A model generated the notes under the pieces. The model did no database searches. It had not been told where the DNA came from and saw nothing but the letters and a program-made list of their open reading frames with translations. A DNA stretch of 64,000 bases from the NCBI RefSeq assembly GCF_003574655.1, contig NZ_QNUM01000005.1, forward strand, positions 124,001 to 188,000, given 5' to 3'. Of the stretch, positions 7,911 through 16,013 are shown piece by piece; positions within the stretch are counted from its first letter, which is position 1, and every line of letters begins with the position of its first letter. A program made the translations under genes and the position numbers. The stretch is from Cohaesibacter haloalkalitolerans. GTDB lineage: Bacteria > Pseudomonadota > Alphaproteobacteria > Rhizobiales > Cohaesibacteraceae.

Positions 7911-9977
7911 TTGGCACATGATGGTGGCGAGGCCCCCAAGGGGACTCGTGCATCTGTTGGCCCACGACGTGTTCATAACGGCAAACGCGGTTCCAATCGA
8001 CAAAGAACAGCACATGCCAATGATCAGACCAGTGATCAGAACACGGTACCTGTCGGTATAATTGGTGAGAGGGCTGCTCTGTCCAGCAAGCCCGGCACAC
8101 CACAGGATACTGAGCAACAGGAGAAGTTTGCCCAGCACAGGGCAAATGAAACCGATGGCCAGCAGCAAAGGCGAAAGAGTCGGCGCTCGCGCTCTCGCAA
8201 CAGACGCGACAATGCCCATGGCAATGGGCCCCGACAGGAGCTGCCCAACACGCTTTCTGAAGAAAAGCGTTCTCATGGCGGGGATCAATCCCATTCCGTG
8301 AACGTCAATGCTATATCCGGTCGTGGCGATGCTGCGGCCGCTTTTCGTGCATCCCGCTCCTCGTCCGGGGTCACACCGGCGGCCACGGGTTTGGCCGATG
8401 GTGATCAGCCAAAGGCCAATCACGAAAAACTCGCTGCTTCTGCTTCTGCCTCTGCTTCCGAATCCGACGCATCTTCCGCACGCAAATCGTCTCGCCGACG
8501 CAAGCGCGGTGCAAAAGCCCGCGCCAACGGCAATGGCGGGGGGGGAAATCTGGTAACGAGCGCAGCAAGGGACAGTCGTCCGACCTCTGGCAATGCACAG
8601 CAGCCACCTGACACCTCCACCAGGAGCAAGGCAGCTGAGTTTCCCATGGGCTCGATCATTGACGAGCAGAACAGGAACAAGTCTGTCCGCAAGCGACGAG
8701 AGGCCGCGCTCAACCAGAAGGCTACAGCTCAGAAGGGCCTGCCCAACTGTGGCGCGCAAGCTGATGGGCGCCGCGCTCACAACCGGTCGCAAGATGCGCA
8801 GGCCGCGGGGCAGCGGCCCCATGCCGACCACGCGACCGAGACCTATGCGGCACTTGATCTGGGAACCAACAACTGCCGTCTGCTGGTTGCCGAGCCCTAT
8901 GGTCAGAGTTTCAGGGTCATCGATGCCTTTTCCCGGATCGTTCGACTGGGCGAGGGGCTTTCCCAGTCCGGGCGTTTGAGCGAAGAGGCGCAGGATCGTG
9001 CGATTGCTGCGCTCAAGGTCTGTCAATCCAAGCTCAACTATCGCGCCGTCAAGCGCTTCCGTCTGATTGCGACGGAAGCCTGTCGCCGGGCGGTGAACGG
9101 GCCCGCCTTCCTCAACCGGGTGCATCGTGAGACCGGGCTGCGTCTGGAGATTGTCAACCGCGAAACAGAAGCTCGTCTGGCCGTGGCTGGCTGTGCCTCG
9201 CTGGTGCATCCCGAAGCGGATGGCGTGGTGCTGTTTGACATCGGCGGTGGTTCTTCAGAGATTGTCTGGCTCGATCTCGACAAGGTCTCCGATGACAACG
9301 CCCTGCATCCGGGGGAAAAGCGCAACCGCCAGACCCGTCGCTCCCTGCGCCATCTGTCTGAACGGATTCGCTGTTGGACCTCGCTTCAGGTTGGCGTAGT
9401 CACCCTGTCCGAAAAGCATGGTGGCAAGGTGGTAACCCGCGAACATTTCGAGAGCATGGTGGAAGACGTGCGCGGCATGCTGGGCCAGTTCGAGGAACGC
9501 GAGGCGCTCGCCAAGGCCATCGAGACCAAGCATATCCATATGCTTGGCACCTCCGGCACGGTGACAACGCTGGCTGGCGTTCACCTCGGCCTTGAACGCT
9601 ACGACCGGCGTCAGGTCGACGGAACATGGCTGACGGCAACCGAGCTGCGCGACATGATTGGGCGTGTGCTGGACATGAATTTTCAGGAGCGGATGAACAA
9701 CCCCTGCATCGGGGCCGATCGGGCTGATCTGGTGCTGGCAGGCTGTGCCATTCTCGAAGCCTTCCACAGGGAGTGGCCATGTTCGCAACTGCGCGTCGCA
9801 GACCGCGGTCTGCGCGAGGGCATCCTGATGGAAATGATGATTGATGACGGTGTCTGGAACCCGCAGGTCAATCAACCGGGCAAGAAGGCTGGCCCCAAGA
9901 AGAAGCGCTCTCGTCGCAGGGGCGGGCGTGGCCATCGTGGTGGCCACAGCAAGGCCAAGACTGCCGAAAGCAAGTGA
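7911..9977 (+). CDS. ppx: Ppx/GppA family exopolyphosphatase with long disordered extensions
   Basis: The enzymatic core, from about residue 310 on, is a Ppx/GppA phosphatase (hydrolysis of polyphosphate or pppGpp). It has the actin-like phosphate loops ALDLGTNNCRLL and VLFDIGGGSSEIVW, plus a GTSGTVTTLAGVHL segment. The first ~300 residues are low-complexity, rich in R, S, Q, N and A (RRKSRRSRSRNRR, SASASASESD), and the C-terminus is a basic tail (KKKRSRRRGGRGHRGGH). The TTG at 7911 is chosen because AGGAG lies 7 bases upstream; TTG at 7875 is an alternative. rlmE follows. The extension is much longer than in usual family members (about 300-500 aa in total). Confidence 0.88.
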   Translation: MAHDGGEAPKGTRASVGPRRVHNGKRGSNRQRTAHANDQTSDQNTVPVGIIGERAALSSKPGTPQDTEQQEKFAQHRANETDGQQQRRKSRRSRSRNRRDNAHGNGPRQELPNTLSEEKRSHGGDQSHSVNVNAISGRGDAAAAFRASRSSSGVTPAATGLADGDQPKANHEKLAASASASASESDASSARKSSRRRKRGAKARANGNGGGGNLVTSAARDSRPTSGNAQQPPDTSTRSKAAEFPMGSIIDEQNRNKSVRKRREAALNQKATAQKGLPNCGAQADGRRAHNRSQDAQAAGQRPHADHATETYAALDLGTNNCRLLVAEPYGQSFRVIDAFSRIVRLGEGLSQSGRLSEEAQDRAIAALKVCQSKLNYRAVKRFRLIATEACRRAVNGPAFLNRVHRETGLRLEIVNRETEARLAVAGCASLVHPEADGVVLFDIGGGSSEIVWLDLDKVSDDNALHPGEKRNRQTRRSLRHLSERIRCWTSLQVGVVTLSEKHGGKVVTREHFESMVEDVRGMLGQFEEREALAKAIETKHIHMLGTSGTVTTLAGVHLGLERYDRRQVDGTWLTATELRDMIGRVLDMNFQERMNNPCIGADRADLVLAGCAILEAFHREWPCSQLRVADRGLREGILMEMMIDDGVWNPQVNQPGKKAGPKKKRSRRRGGRGHRGGHSKAKTAESK

Positions 9978-10151
9978 TGCGTCGAAATTGGGTGTTTCTG
10001 GCCAGTGAAGTTACTGGTCAGGGCTTTGCAGATCGGTTTTCTGCCCCTATATCGGTGCGTAAATATCAACAGGACAGATCGAAGGGTCCGGTCTGCTGCC
10101 GGTTTGGCGCAGACGACCCATCGGATACCAAAGGCAAGTGGAGCTCGACAG

Positions 10152-10886
10152 ATGGCGAAAAAACCCGCAGGCGGTGGTGAAGGGCGCAGCAGCCGCGGTC
10201 TTCGCGTTGAGAAGGTCAGGGTCAAGACAGCGCGCGGACGCAAAAGCTCCTCGACGCGCTGGCTGCAGCGGCAGCTCAATGACCCCTATGTCCAGCGCGC
10301 CAAGCAGGAAGGTTTCCGCTCGCGCTCGACCTTCAAGCTGATCGAGATGGATGACCGGTTCCAGTTTCTGAAGCCGGGCATGCGCGTCGTCGACCTTGGC
10401 TGCGCGCCGGGGGGATGGTGCGACATTGCCGCCCGTCGGGTGCAGTCCAACAGTGACAATCCGCTGGTGGTCGGCATCGACTATCTCGGTATGGATCCCT
10501 TGCCCGGCGTGACCGTGCTGCTCAAGGACTTCCTTGATGATGACGCGCCGAAAATGCTGATGGATGCACTTGGCGGTCACCGGCCCGACATTGTCCTCTC
10601 GGACATGGCGGCGCCGACTACGGGGCATCAGCAGACCGACCATTTGCGCACCGTGCATTTGTTCGAGGTGGCGGCCCTTTTCGCCAAGGAAAACCTTCGG
10701 CCCGGCGGCGTCTTCCTTTCCAAGGTGTTCAGGGGCGGCACGGAGCATGAAATGCTGGCCGAACTGAAGCGCGACTATCAGGCCGTTTATCACATCAAGC
10801 CGCCGGCAAGCCGCAAGGAAAGCCCGGAGATGTATGTCTTCGCCAAAGGCTTCCGTGGGCGCACTGATGAAGATACGGGAGAATAG
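10152..10886 (+). CDS. rlmE: 23S rRNA 2'-O-methyltransferase RlmE (FtsJ/RrmJ)
   Basis: This 244-residue SAM-dependent enzyme methylates the ribose of U2552 in the ribosomal A-loop. The Rossmann SAM loop [16 protein letters not shown] is intact. The K-D-K-E catalytic tetrad is represented by K in FKLIEMD, D in [11 protein letters not shown] in FLSKVFRGG and a late E ([12 protein letters not shown]). The start at 10152 (MAKKPAGGG) is preferred over upstream frames because the usual basic N-terminus begins there. The order ppx-rlmE is common in alphaproteobacteria. The GNAT gene starts 8 bases after the stop. Confidence 0.96.
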   Translation: MAKKPAGGGEGRSSRGLRVEKVRVKTARGRKSSSTRWLQRQLNDPYVQRAKQEGFRSRSTFKLIEMDDRFQFLKPGMRVVDLGCAPGGWCDIAARRVQSNSDNPLVVGIDYLGMDPLPGVTVLLKDFLDDDAPKMLMDALGGHRPDIVLSDMAAPTTGHQQTDHLRTVHLFEVAALFAKENLRPGGVFLSKVFRGGTEHEMLAELKRDYQAVYHIKPPASRKESPEMYVFAKGFRGRTDEDTGE

Positions 10887-10894
10887 CGGCCATC

Positions 10895-11440
10895 ATGACA
10901 CCGGACATCAGGCCATATGTGACGGAAAAGGCGGAGGAATTCTGCGCCTTTCTCAAGCAGAGCTGGCTTGATACCTATGGTCCCGAAGTCGGCAGGGCGG
11001 CAACGGATGGCCTGATCGCCAGCATGCTGGGCAATGGCATCAAGGCACTTGTGCCGGGACGCGATGAAACCGCCTGTCTGGCCGAACAGGGCTCCCGCAT
11101 CGTCGGATCGATCATCCACGCTCAGCGGCAGGGTTTTGTCTATGTCTGGGGGCTCTATGTCGCACGGCAGAAGCAGCGCATGGGCATCGGGCAGGCGCTG
11201 CTGTCACATGCCCTCAAGGACTGTCATGACGATCTGATCGTCGAGGTCAGTGTGCTTGTGGCAAGCAGGAAGGCCCGAGCCTTCTATGACAAGCTTGGTT
11301 TCAGGCAAGTGGCCGAGGAATGCTTCGAAATGGGCGCAGGCAACTTTGTTCCCTCCGGCATCCTGCAGGCGCCAGTTTCAACGATCCGCAAACTCTACAC
11401 CGCATCCAAACCTCTTTCCCCGGCGTCAGCTCTCCTCTGA
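10895..11440 (+). CDS. GNAT family N-acetyltransferase
   Basis: This is a 181-residue acetyltransferase of the GNAT fold. The acetyl-CoA pyrophosphate-binding motif A is RQKQRMGIGQALL at about residue 92, followed by LIVEVSVLVASRKARAFYDKLGF, the classic motif B region. The N-terminal part resembles ribosomal or small-molecule acetyltransferases. It starts 8 bases after rlmE and is probably cotranscribed. The acceptor substrate cannot be deduced. Confidence 0.85.
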   Translation: MTPDIRPYVTEKAEEFCAFLKQSWLDTYGPEVGRAATDGLIASMLGNGIKALVPGRDETACLAEQGSRIVGSIIHAQRQGFVYVWGLYVARQKQRMGIGQALLSHALKDCHDDLIVEVSVLVASRKARAFYDKLGFRQVAEECFEMGAGNFVPSGILQAPVSTIRKLYTASKPLSPASALL

Positions 11441-11660
11441 TTCTTTCTTTTGTCCCGCCATTGGATTTCGCATCAATTGACCAATTGCAGTATTGCGAGA
11501 AATTCATGTATTTTGGGACGGATTTGATGCAGCCGCACATTGGCGTTGCTACATATGAATTTCGAGAGAGGGCTAAATCGCCTTCCCGGGATCTCCTGCA
11601 ATTTGACCCGTGCATGGACCCCGCTGATTGAAGCAGACCGACCGATATAAGGACCATATC

Positions 11661-12695
11661 ATGCAGACACACTGGCCCGACAATCACCCAACCGTTGCGT
11701 TTGGCAAGATAGGCATCCTGCTGGTCAACCTCGGCACCCCGGACGGCACGGATTACAAGTCGATGCGCCGATATCTCAAGGAATTCCTGTCGGATCAGCG
11801 GGTCATTGAAGAGCCCAAATGGAAATGGTGGCCGATCCTCAATGGCATCATCCTGCAAACCCGTCCGCAGAAATCGGGTAAGGCCTATGATGCGATATGG
11901 AACAAGGAGCGCAACGAAGGCCCGCTTCTGACCATCACCCGCAGTCAGGCAGAAAAGCTTGCCGAGCGCTTTGCAGCCATGGAGCTTGGTCGTCCGGTCG
12001 TGGTGGATTATGCGATGCGCTATGGCAATCCATCGATCAAGTCAAAGATCGAGGCGCTGGCGGAGATGGGGTGCGAGCGGCTGCTCGTGTTGCCGCTCTA
12101 TCCGCAATACGCCGCCGCAACCACGGCCACGGTCAACGACGCGGTGTTCGACGTTCTCAAGACCATGCGTTGGCAACCAGCCTTGCGGACACTGCCGCCC
12201 TATCACGACAATCCCGCCTATATCGATGCTTTGGCAGCCTCGTTGAAAAGCAGCCTGGCAAAGCTCGATTTCGAACCGGAGGTCATTCTCGCCTCCTATC
12301 ATGGCATACCGAAGCGCTATTTCGAAAATGGCGATCCCTATCATTGCCACTGCATGAAGACCTCTCGTCTGGTGCGCGAGGCCATGGGGTGGTCGGCCGA
12401 TTACATGCGCACCACCTTCCAGTCGCGCTTTGGCCCTGAAGAGTGGCTCCAGCCCTACACCGACAAGACCGTTGAGGGGCTCGCCCAGTCCGGAACCAAG
12501 CGGATCGCCATCTTCAATCCGGGCTTTTCTGCCGATTGCCTTGAGACCCTTGAGGAAATCGATGTCGAAAACCGGCATATCTTCATGGAGCATGGCGGTG
12601 AGCAGTTTGCCCATCTGCCCTGTCTCAACGACAGCGAAGAGGGTATGGAAATGCTCGCTCTGCTGACCATCACCGAGCTGCAGGGCTGGGTGTAA
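11661..12695 (+). CDS. hemH: Ferrochelatase
   Basis: This 344-residue enzyme inserts ferrous iron into protoporphyrin IX, the last step of heme synthesis. It shows the N-terminal GILLVNLGTPDG, the catalytic-histidine region SYHGIPKRYF, a PYHCHCMKTSR stretch and the C-terminal FNPGFSADCLETLEEI with the conserved glutamates. The ATG at 11661 has AAGGA 7 bases upstream; an in-frame TTG at 11628 is less likely. It is a stand-alone gene ended by a strong terminator. Product is certain. Confidence 0.97.
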   Translation: MQTHWPDNHPTVAFGKIGILLVNLGTPDGTDYKSMRRYLKEFLSDQRVIEEPKWKWWPILNGIILQTRPQKSGKAYDAIWNKERNEGPLLTITRSQAEKLAERFAAMELGRPVVVDYAMRYGNPSIKSKIEALAEMGCERLLVLPLYPQYAAATTATVNDAVFDVLKTMRWQPALRTLPPYHDNPAYIDALAASLKSSLAKLDFEPEVILASYHGIPKRYFENGDPYHCHCMKTSRLVREAMGWSADYMRTTFQSRFGPEEWLQPYTDKTVEGLAQSGTKRIAIFNPGFSADCLETLEEIDVENRHIFMEHGGEQFAHLPCLNDSEEGMEMLALLTITELQGWV

Positions 12696-12773
12696 AGGCT
12701 CTGCCAAAAGATCCGTTGTCGCCTCAGAAGGTCAAAGGGGGGCAAGGGGAACAAGTCGAGCGGGTTTTTGTGC

Positions 12774-12807
12774 GGGAAGTGTGCCTTGGGGCGCGCTTCC
12801 CTTTTTT
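12774..12807 (+). terminator. Rho-independent terminator of hemH
   Basis: A 12-bp stem (12774-12785 with 12790-12801, two G-U wobbles) and TTGG loop are followed by six T residues (12802-12807). Confidence 0.9.
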
Positions 12808-12986
12808 CTATGACCCCCTCAAAATTTAAGATGTCTCTGTTTTGTCGATGTTTCTTGAGTTGGTGGTCGTCTCTGTCCGTTGGTCCGGATACGGCTGGGT
12901 AGGAAGCCGGCAGGATACTAATCCGCCTCTTCCGGGCGAATGGTAAGACTCTCCAAGCGCAACAGTAAGTTGGATTGATTGGAGAC

Positions 12987-14201
12987 ATGGAACAGACAAC
13001 TAACCTCGCATTGCCCTACATCGTGGGCAATCAGAACCAGAAGCATATCACCCATAACGAAGCCCTGCGGATGCTGGACGCACTGGTCCAACTGTCCGTT
13101 GCTGATCGAGACCTATCCGCGCCACCGGCTGCCCCGGAAGAGGGCACTCGTTACATTGTGGCCAATGGGGCAAGCGGGGCCTGGACCGGATGGGAGGGCA
13201 GCATTGCCGCCTATCTTGATGGGGCCTGGATGCGGTTTCAACCGCTGGCCGGATGGCTGGCGTGGCTTGTCGATGAAAGCAAACTGCTTTGCTATGACGG
13301 GGCGAGCTGGTCAGATTTCATTTCAACAAGCTTTGGCGCGGCTCTGGCTGGCGGAACCTTCGACAAGATCGGAATCAATGCCACGGCGGACACGATCAAT
13401 CGCCTTGCTCTTGCCTCTGCTGCCAGCCTTTTCAACCATGCTGGCAATGGCCATCAGATCAAGGTCAACAAGGCAGCGGTTGCCGACACAAACAGCCTGT
13501 TGTTTCAGACCAACTGGTCAGGCCGCGCGGAAATGGGCTGCGCCGGGGAAGATGATTTTTCATTCAAGGTTAGCGCTGACGGATCAAGCTGGACAACGGC
13601 GCTCAAGATCGCTCGGGCAACCGGGCTTCTCACCGGCGCGGCGGTGCAATCATCTACCAGTGATGCGACAAGCGGAAGGCTCTTGACCGTTGGTGCGTTC
13701 GGGCTTGGGGAAGCGGGAAGTGTGCCCCCGCTCGCTGACGTCGATGATCCGCTGACCCCTTGCGGCCTTTGGGGCGTGTTGGGTGGATCGACGGCGAACA
13801 ACGCAAGCTTGCCCGCTGGTCTTGCCGGAACGACGGGTGCCAAATTCGGCATGCTGATGATGGAAAAATATAGCGCCTCCCGCCTTCGGCAAATCGTTTG
13901 GTCGACAGTTGCCAATGATGCCAAGGTGTTCGAGCGCTGGTATCGCGGGGCAGGTTGGGAAAGCTGGCAACTCATATACGGCCAAAGAAATATCATCGGA
14001 ACGGTGGCGCAATCATCCGGCGTTCCAACCGGGGCCATCATTGAAAGCGGTAGCAACGCCAACGGCGAATATGTGCGCTTTGCCGATGGCTTCCAGATTT
14101 GCACCAATGGCAATGCGGCAATCACAACAGCGGCGGCGGCCTTCACCGGCACCATCACCAAAATCGACAGTGACAAGCTTTGGCTTGGCCGCTGGTACTA
14201 G
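12987..14201 (+). CDS. DUF2793 phage/GTA-type tail fibre-like protein
   Basis: This 404-residue protein has an N-terminal region resembling DUF2793 (about residues 5-110: LPYIVGNQNQKHITHNEALR, then alternating G/W segments such as SGAWTGWEGSIAAYLDGAW). That family is found in alphaproteobacterial prophages and gene-transfer-agent loci. The middle and C-terminal parts are Ser/Thr/Ala/Gly-rich and resemble a fibre or host-recognition shaft (LWGVLGGSTANNASLPAGL). GGAG is unusually close to the ATG at 12987; an in-frame TTG at 12975 is an alternative start. It heads a three-gene cassette with no capsid, terminase or integrase nearby. Confidence 0.72.
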   Translation: MEQTTNLALPYIVGNQNQKHITHNEALRMLDALVQLSVADRDLSAPPAAPEEGTRYIVANGASGAWTGWEGSIAAYLDGAWMRFQPLAGWLAWLVDESKLLCYDGASWSDFISTSFGAALAGGTFDKIGINATADTINRLALASAASLFNHAGNGHQIKVNKAAVADTNSLLFQTNWSGRAEMGCAGEDDFSFKVSADGSSWTTALKIARATGLLTGAAVQSSTSDATSGRLLTVGAFGLGEAGSVPPLADVDDPLTPCGLWGVLGGSTANNASLPAGLAGTTGAKFGMLMMEKYSASRLRQIVWSTVANDAKVFERWYRGAGWESWQLIYGQRNIIGTVAQSSGVPTGAIIESGSNANGEYVRFADGFQICTNGNAAITTAAAAFTGTITKIDSDKLWLGRWY

Positions 14202-14212
14202 GGAGACATTCC

Positions 14213-14548
14213 ATGAAACTCACTCTGATTCCGCAACGGCGCGACGATGCGCTTGCCCTGTCACTTGCGGGTGACGTGCTGACCATCAACGGCGAAGCGC
14301 TGGACCTGTCATGTGTTCCAGCCGGGGCCACCTTGCCGCGCGAAGCGGTGGTTTGCGCTTGGCTGGCATCCGATATCGAGCGCGACAAAGATGGCCAACT
14401 GTCTCTCTCGCTCATTCTGCCTCATGGTTTCATTGCCGACCCTTGGAGCGACGCGGCAAAGGCGGTGCTTTATCCTGCCGTGATTGAGGTCACCAAAGAC
14501 GGGGAAATCACTTTGCCAGCCTATGAAGAGGAAGGGATTGAAGAATGA
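14213..14548 (+). CDS. Small phage-related hypothetical protein
   Basis: This 111-residue acidic protein starts MKLTLIPQRRDDALALSLAGDVLTINGEALDLS. It looks like small proteins that follow tail-fibre genes in alphaproteobacterial prophages. No catalytic motif is visible. It begins 11 bases after the DUF2793 gene behind GGGAG, and its stop overlaps the next start (ATGA), so the three genes form one unit. Function is unknown; a tail-fibre assembly or structural role is inferred from position only. Confidence 0.65.
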   Translation: MKLTLIPQRRDDALALSLAGDVLTINGEALDLSCVPAGATLPREAVVCAWLASDIERDKDGQLSLSLILPHGFIADPWSDAAKAVLYPAVIEVTKDGEITLPAYEEEGIEE

Positions 14549-14970
14549 CCATTACCATCGATCTTGGCCAATTGATCACTTCAGAGGCAAAACAGGCATT
14601 TTCTCTTGAGAGAGCAAAGAGTATTGCGCTTGACGTCATCAACACCCGGATTGAAAAGGAACGGGCCGCCCTGCTGACAGACATGGTAGGGCAAGAGATG
14701 ATCTATCTTGCCAAGGAAGCGGAGGCGAAGGCTTGGCAGGCGGCAACCAAGCCGGATCTTGCCGATTATCCGCTTTTGGCGGCAGAAGTCGGGATTACCG
14801 CCGACAATGCGGACGCATTGGCGGCGCTATGGCTTTCCATGGCTGACCAGTGGCGACAGACGGCAGCACGCCTTGAATCGATCCGGCTCAAGACAAAAGC
14901 CGATATCGGCGCAGCGGAAACGCTGGACGCGGTTACAAGCGTTGAAGATGGGATTGTCTGGCCCGCTTGA
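14545..14970 (+). CDS. Small phage-related hypothetical protein
   Basis: This 141-residue mainly helical protein (LERAKSIALDVINTRIEKERAALL, then MADQWRQTAARLESIRLKTKADI) starts in an ATGA overlap with the preceding gene. Its size, composition and place after a fibre gene resemble tail-fibre assembly or DUF4376-like proteins, but the similarity is weak and I do not assign a function. A hairpin without T run (14988-15017) follows and separates it from the convergent LOG gene. Confidence 0.6.
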   Translation: MTITIDLGQLITSEAKQAFSLERAKSIALDVINTRIEKERAALLTDMVGQEMIYLAKEAEAKAWQAATKPDLADYPLLAAEVGITADNADALAALWLSMADQWRQTAARLESIRLKTKADIGAAETLDAVTSVEDGIVWPA

Positions 14971-14987
14971 GCCAGGCTCGAGCAATT

Positions 14988-15017
14988 CCATCCCCGTTCA
15001 AAAAGGGTCGGGGATGG
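14988..15017. terminator. Hairpin between convergent genes
   Basis: A 9-bp perfect stem (CCATCCCCG 14988-14996 with CGGGGATGG 15009-15017) has a 12-base loop and lacks a clear T run. It could serve as a bidirectional transcript end for the phage-like cassette and the LOG gene. Confidence 0.5.
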
Positions 15018-15033
15018 ACGCTATTCTTGCGCG

Positions 15034-15789
15034 TCAGACAACCTTGTTCTGATCCACGGTGTCAACACCATAGTCGACCATCACCTGCCAGGCCTCTTCC
15101 GGGTCATCAACAATGATGAAATGCTCCACATCCATTGGCGCTATGGTGCCGTGCTTGATGAGTGTGTCGAAATTGATGAGATTTTCCCAAAAATCCTTGC
15201 CATGCAGGATAATCGGCATGCCCGAAACCTTGCCGGTCTGCTTGAGGGTCAGGATGTCGAACAGCTCATCCAGAGTGCCAAAGCCGCCGGGGAAGGCGAT
15301 GAGGGCATTGGCCCGCATGGCGAAATGCATTTTGCGCAAGGCAAAATACTGGAACTGGAAGCTCAACCCCGGCGTGACATAGGGGTTGATGTGCTGCTCA
15401 TGCGGCAGCACGATGTTGAGCCCTATATTCTTGGCACCAGCGTCGAAAGCACCCCGGTTGGTTGCCTCCATGATGCCCGGCCCGCCACCGGTACAGATCA
15501 CGTTGCGATGGGTGCCATTGGTCGGATTGAGGGCGCCGCCGCGTTCGGAGACGATCCGTCCCAATTCTCGGGCCTGCTTGTAGAAGGGGTGATCCTCCTT
15601 GAAGCGCGCACTGCCGAACACCACGACCGTTGACAGAATGCCATGATCCCGCATGCCCAGATCAGCCTTGGTGAATTCAAGCTCCAGCCTCGCGCCGCGC
15701 AATTCCTCTCGTCTGAGGAAGTCGACGTCTTCGTAGGCAAGCAAATCATTGTCCATTGGATGTTCGGGTTTGGGTGAATTTGAAATCAT
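15034..15789 (-). CDS. LOG family protein (cytokinin riboside monophosphate phosphoribohydrolase-like)
   Basis: This is a 251-residue protein of the Rossmann-like LOG fold, often misannotated as lysine decarboxylase. It has the nucleotide-binding GGGPGIMEATNRGAFDAG and the diagnostic PGGFGTLDELFDILT. Known members cleave nucleoside 5'-monophosphates to base and ribose 5-phosphate. The first ATG (15789) has only a poor ribosome site; MDNDLL at 15756 is an alternative. It is monocistronic. Family is certain; physiological substrate is unknown. Confidence 0.9.
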   Translation of the reverse strand: MISNSPKPEHPMDNDLLAYEDVDFLRREELRGARLELEFTKADLGMRDHGILSTVVVFGSARFKEDHPFYKQARELGRIVSERGGALNPTNGTHRNVICTGGGPGIMEATNRGAFDAGAKNIGLNIVLPHEQHINPYVTPGLSFQFQYFALRKMHFAMRANALIAFPGGFGTLDELFDILTLKQTGKVSGMPIILHGKDFWENLINFDTLIKHGTIAPMDVEHFIIVDDPEEAWQVMVDYGVDTVDQNKVV

Positions 15790-16013
15790 TGTTCGGAATC
15801 ACTTCTGTTGTGGGATGCATGAAATATGCGGTCTTTCGACTTCCCCTATAAGTATAGATAGAACTTATTGCCGCCAATTTAACCATTTATGATTTAATTA
15901 TTTCAAAGAGATGTTGCATTCCTCCGCCACCGTGAAAGGATGGGAGGGAACTGGCCAAGGAGCGGGCGACAACGGTCTGGGCCAGCAGTCTGAGGAGAAA
16001 GGAAGAAGCAAGA

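Noticed and set aside
7881-9209. 442-codon minus-strand frame opposite ppx
   Set aside because: Shadow of the low-complexity ppx N-terminus; no recognisable domain.
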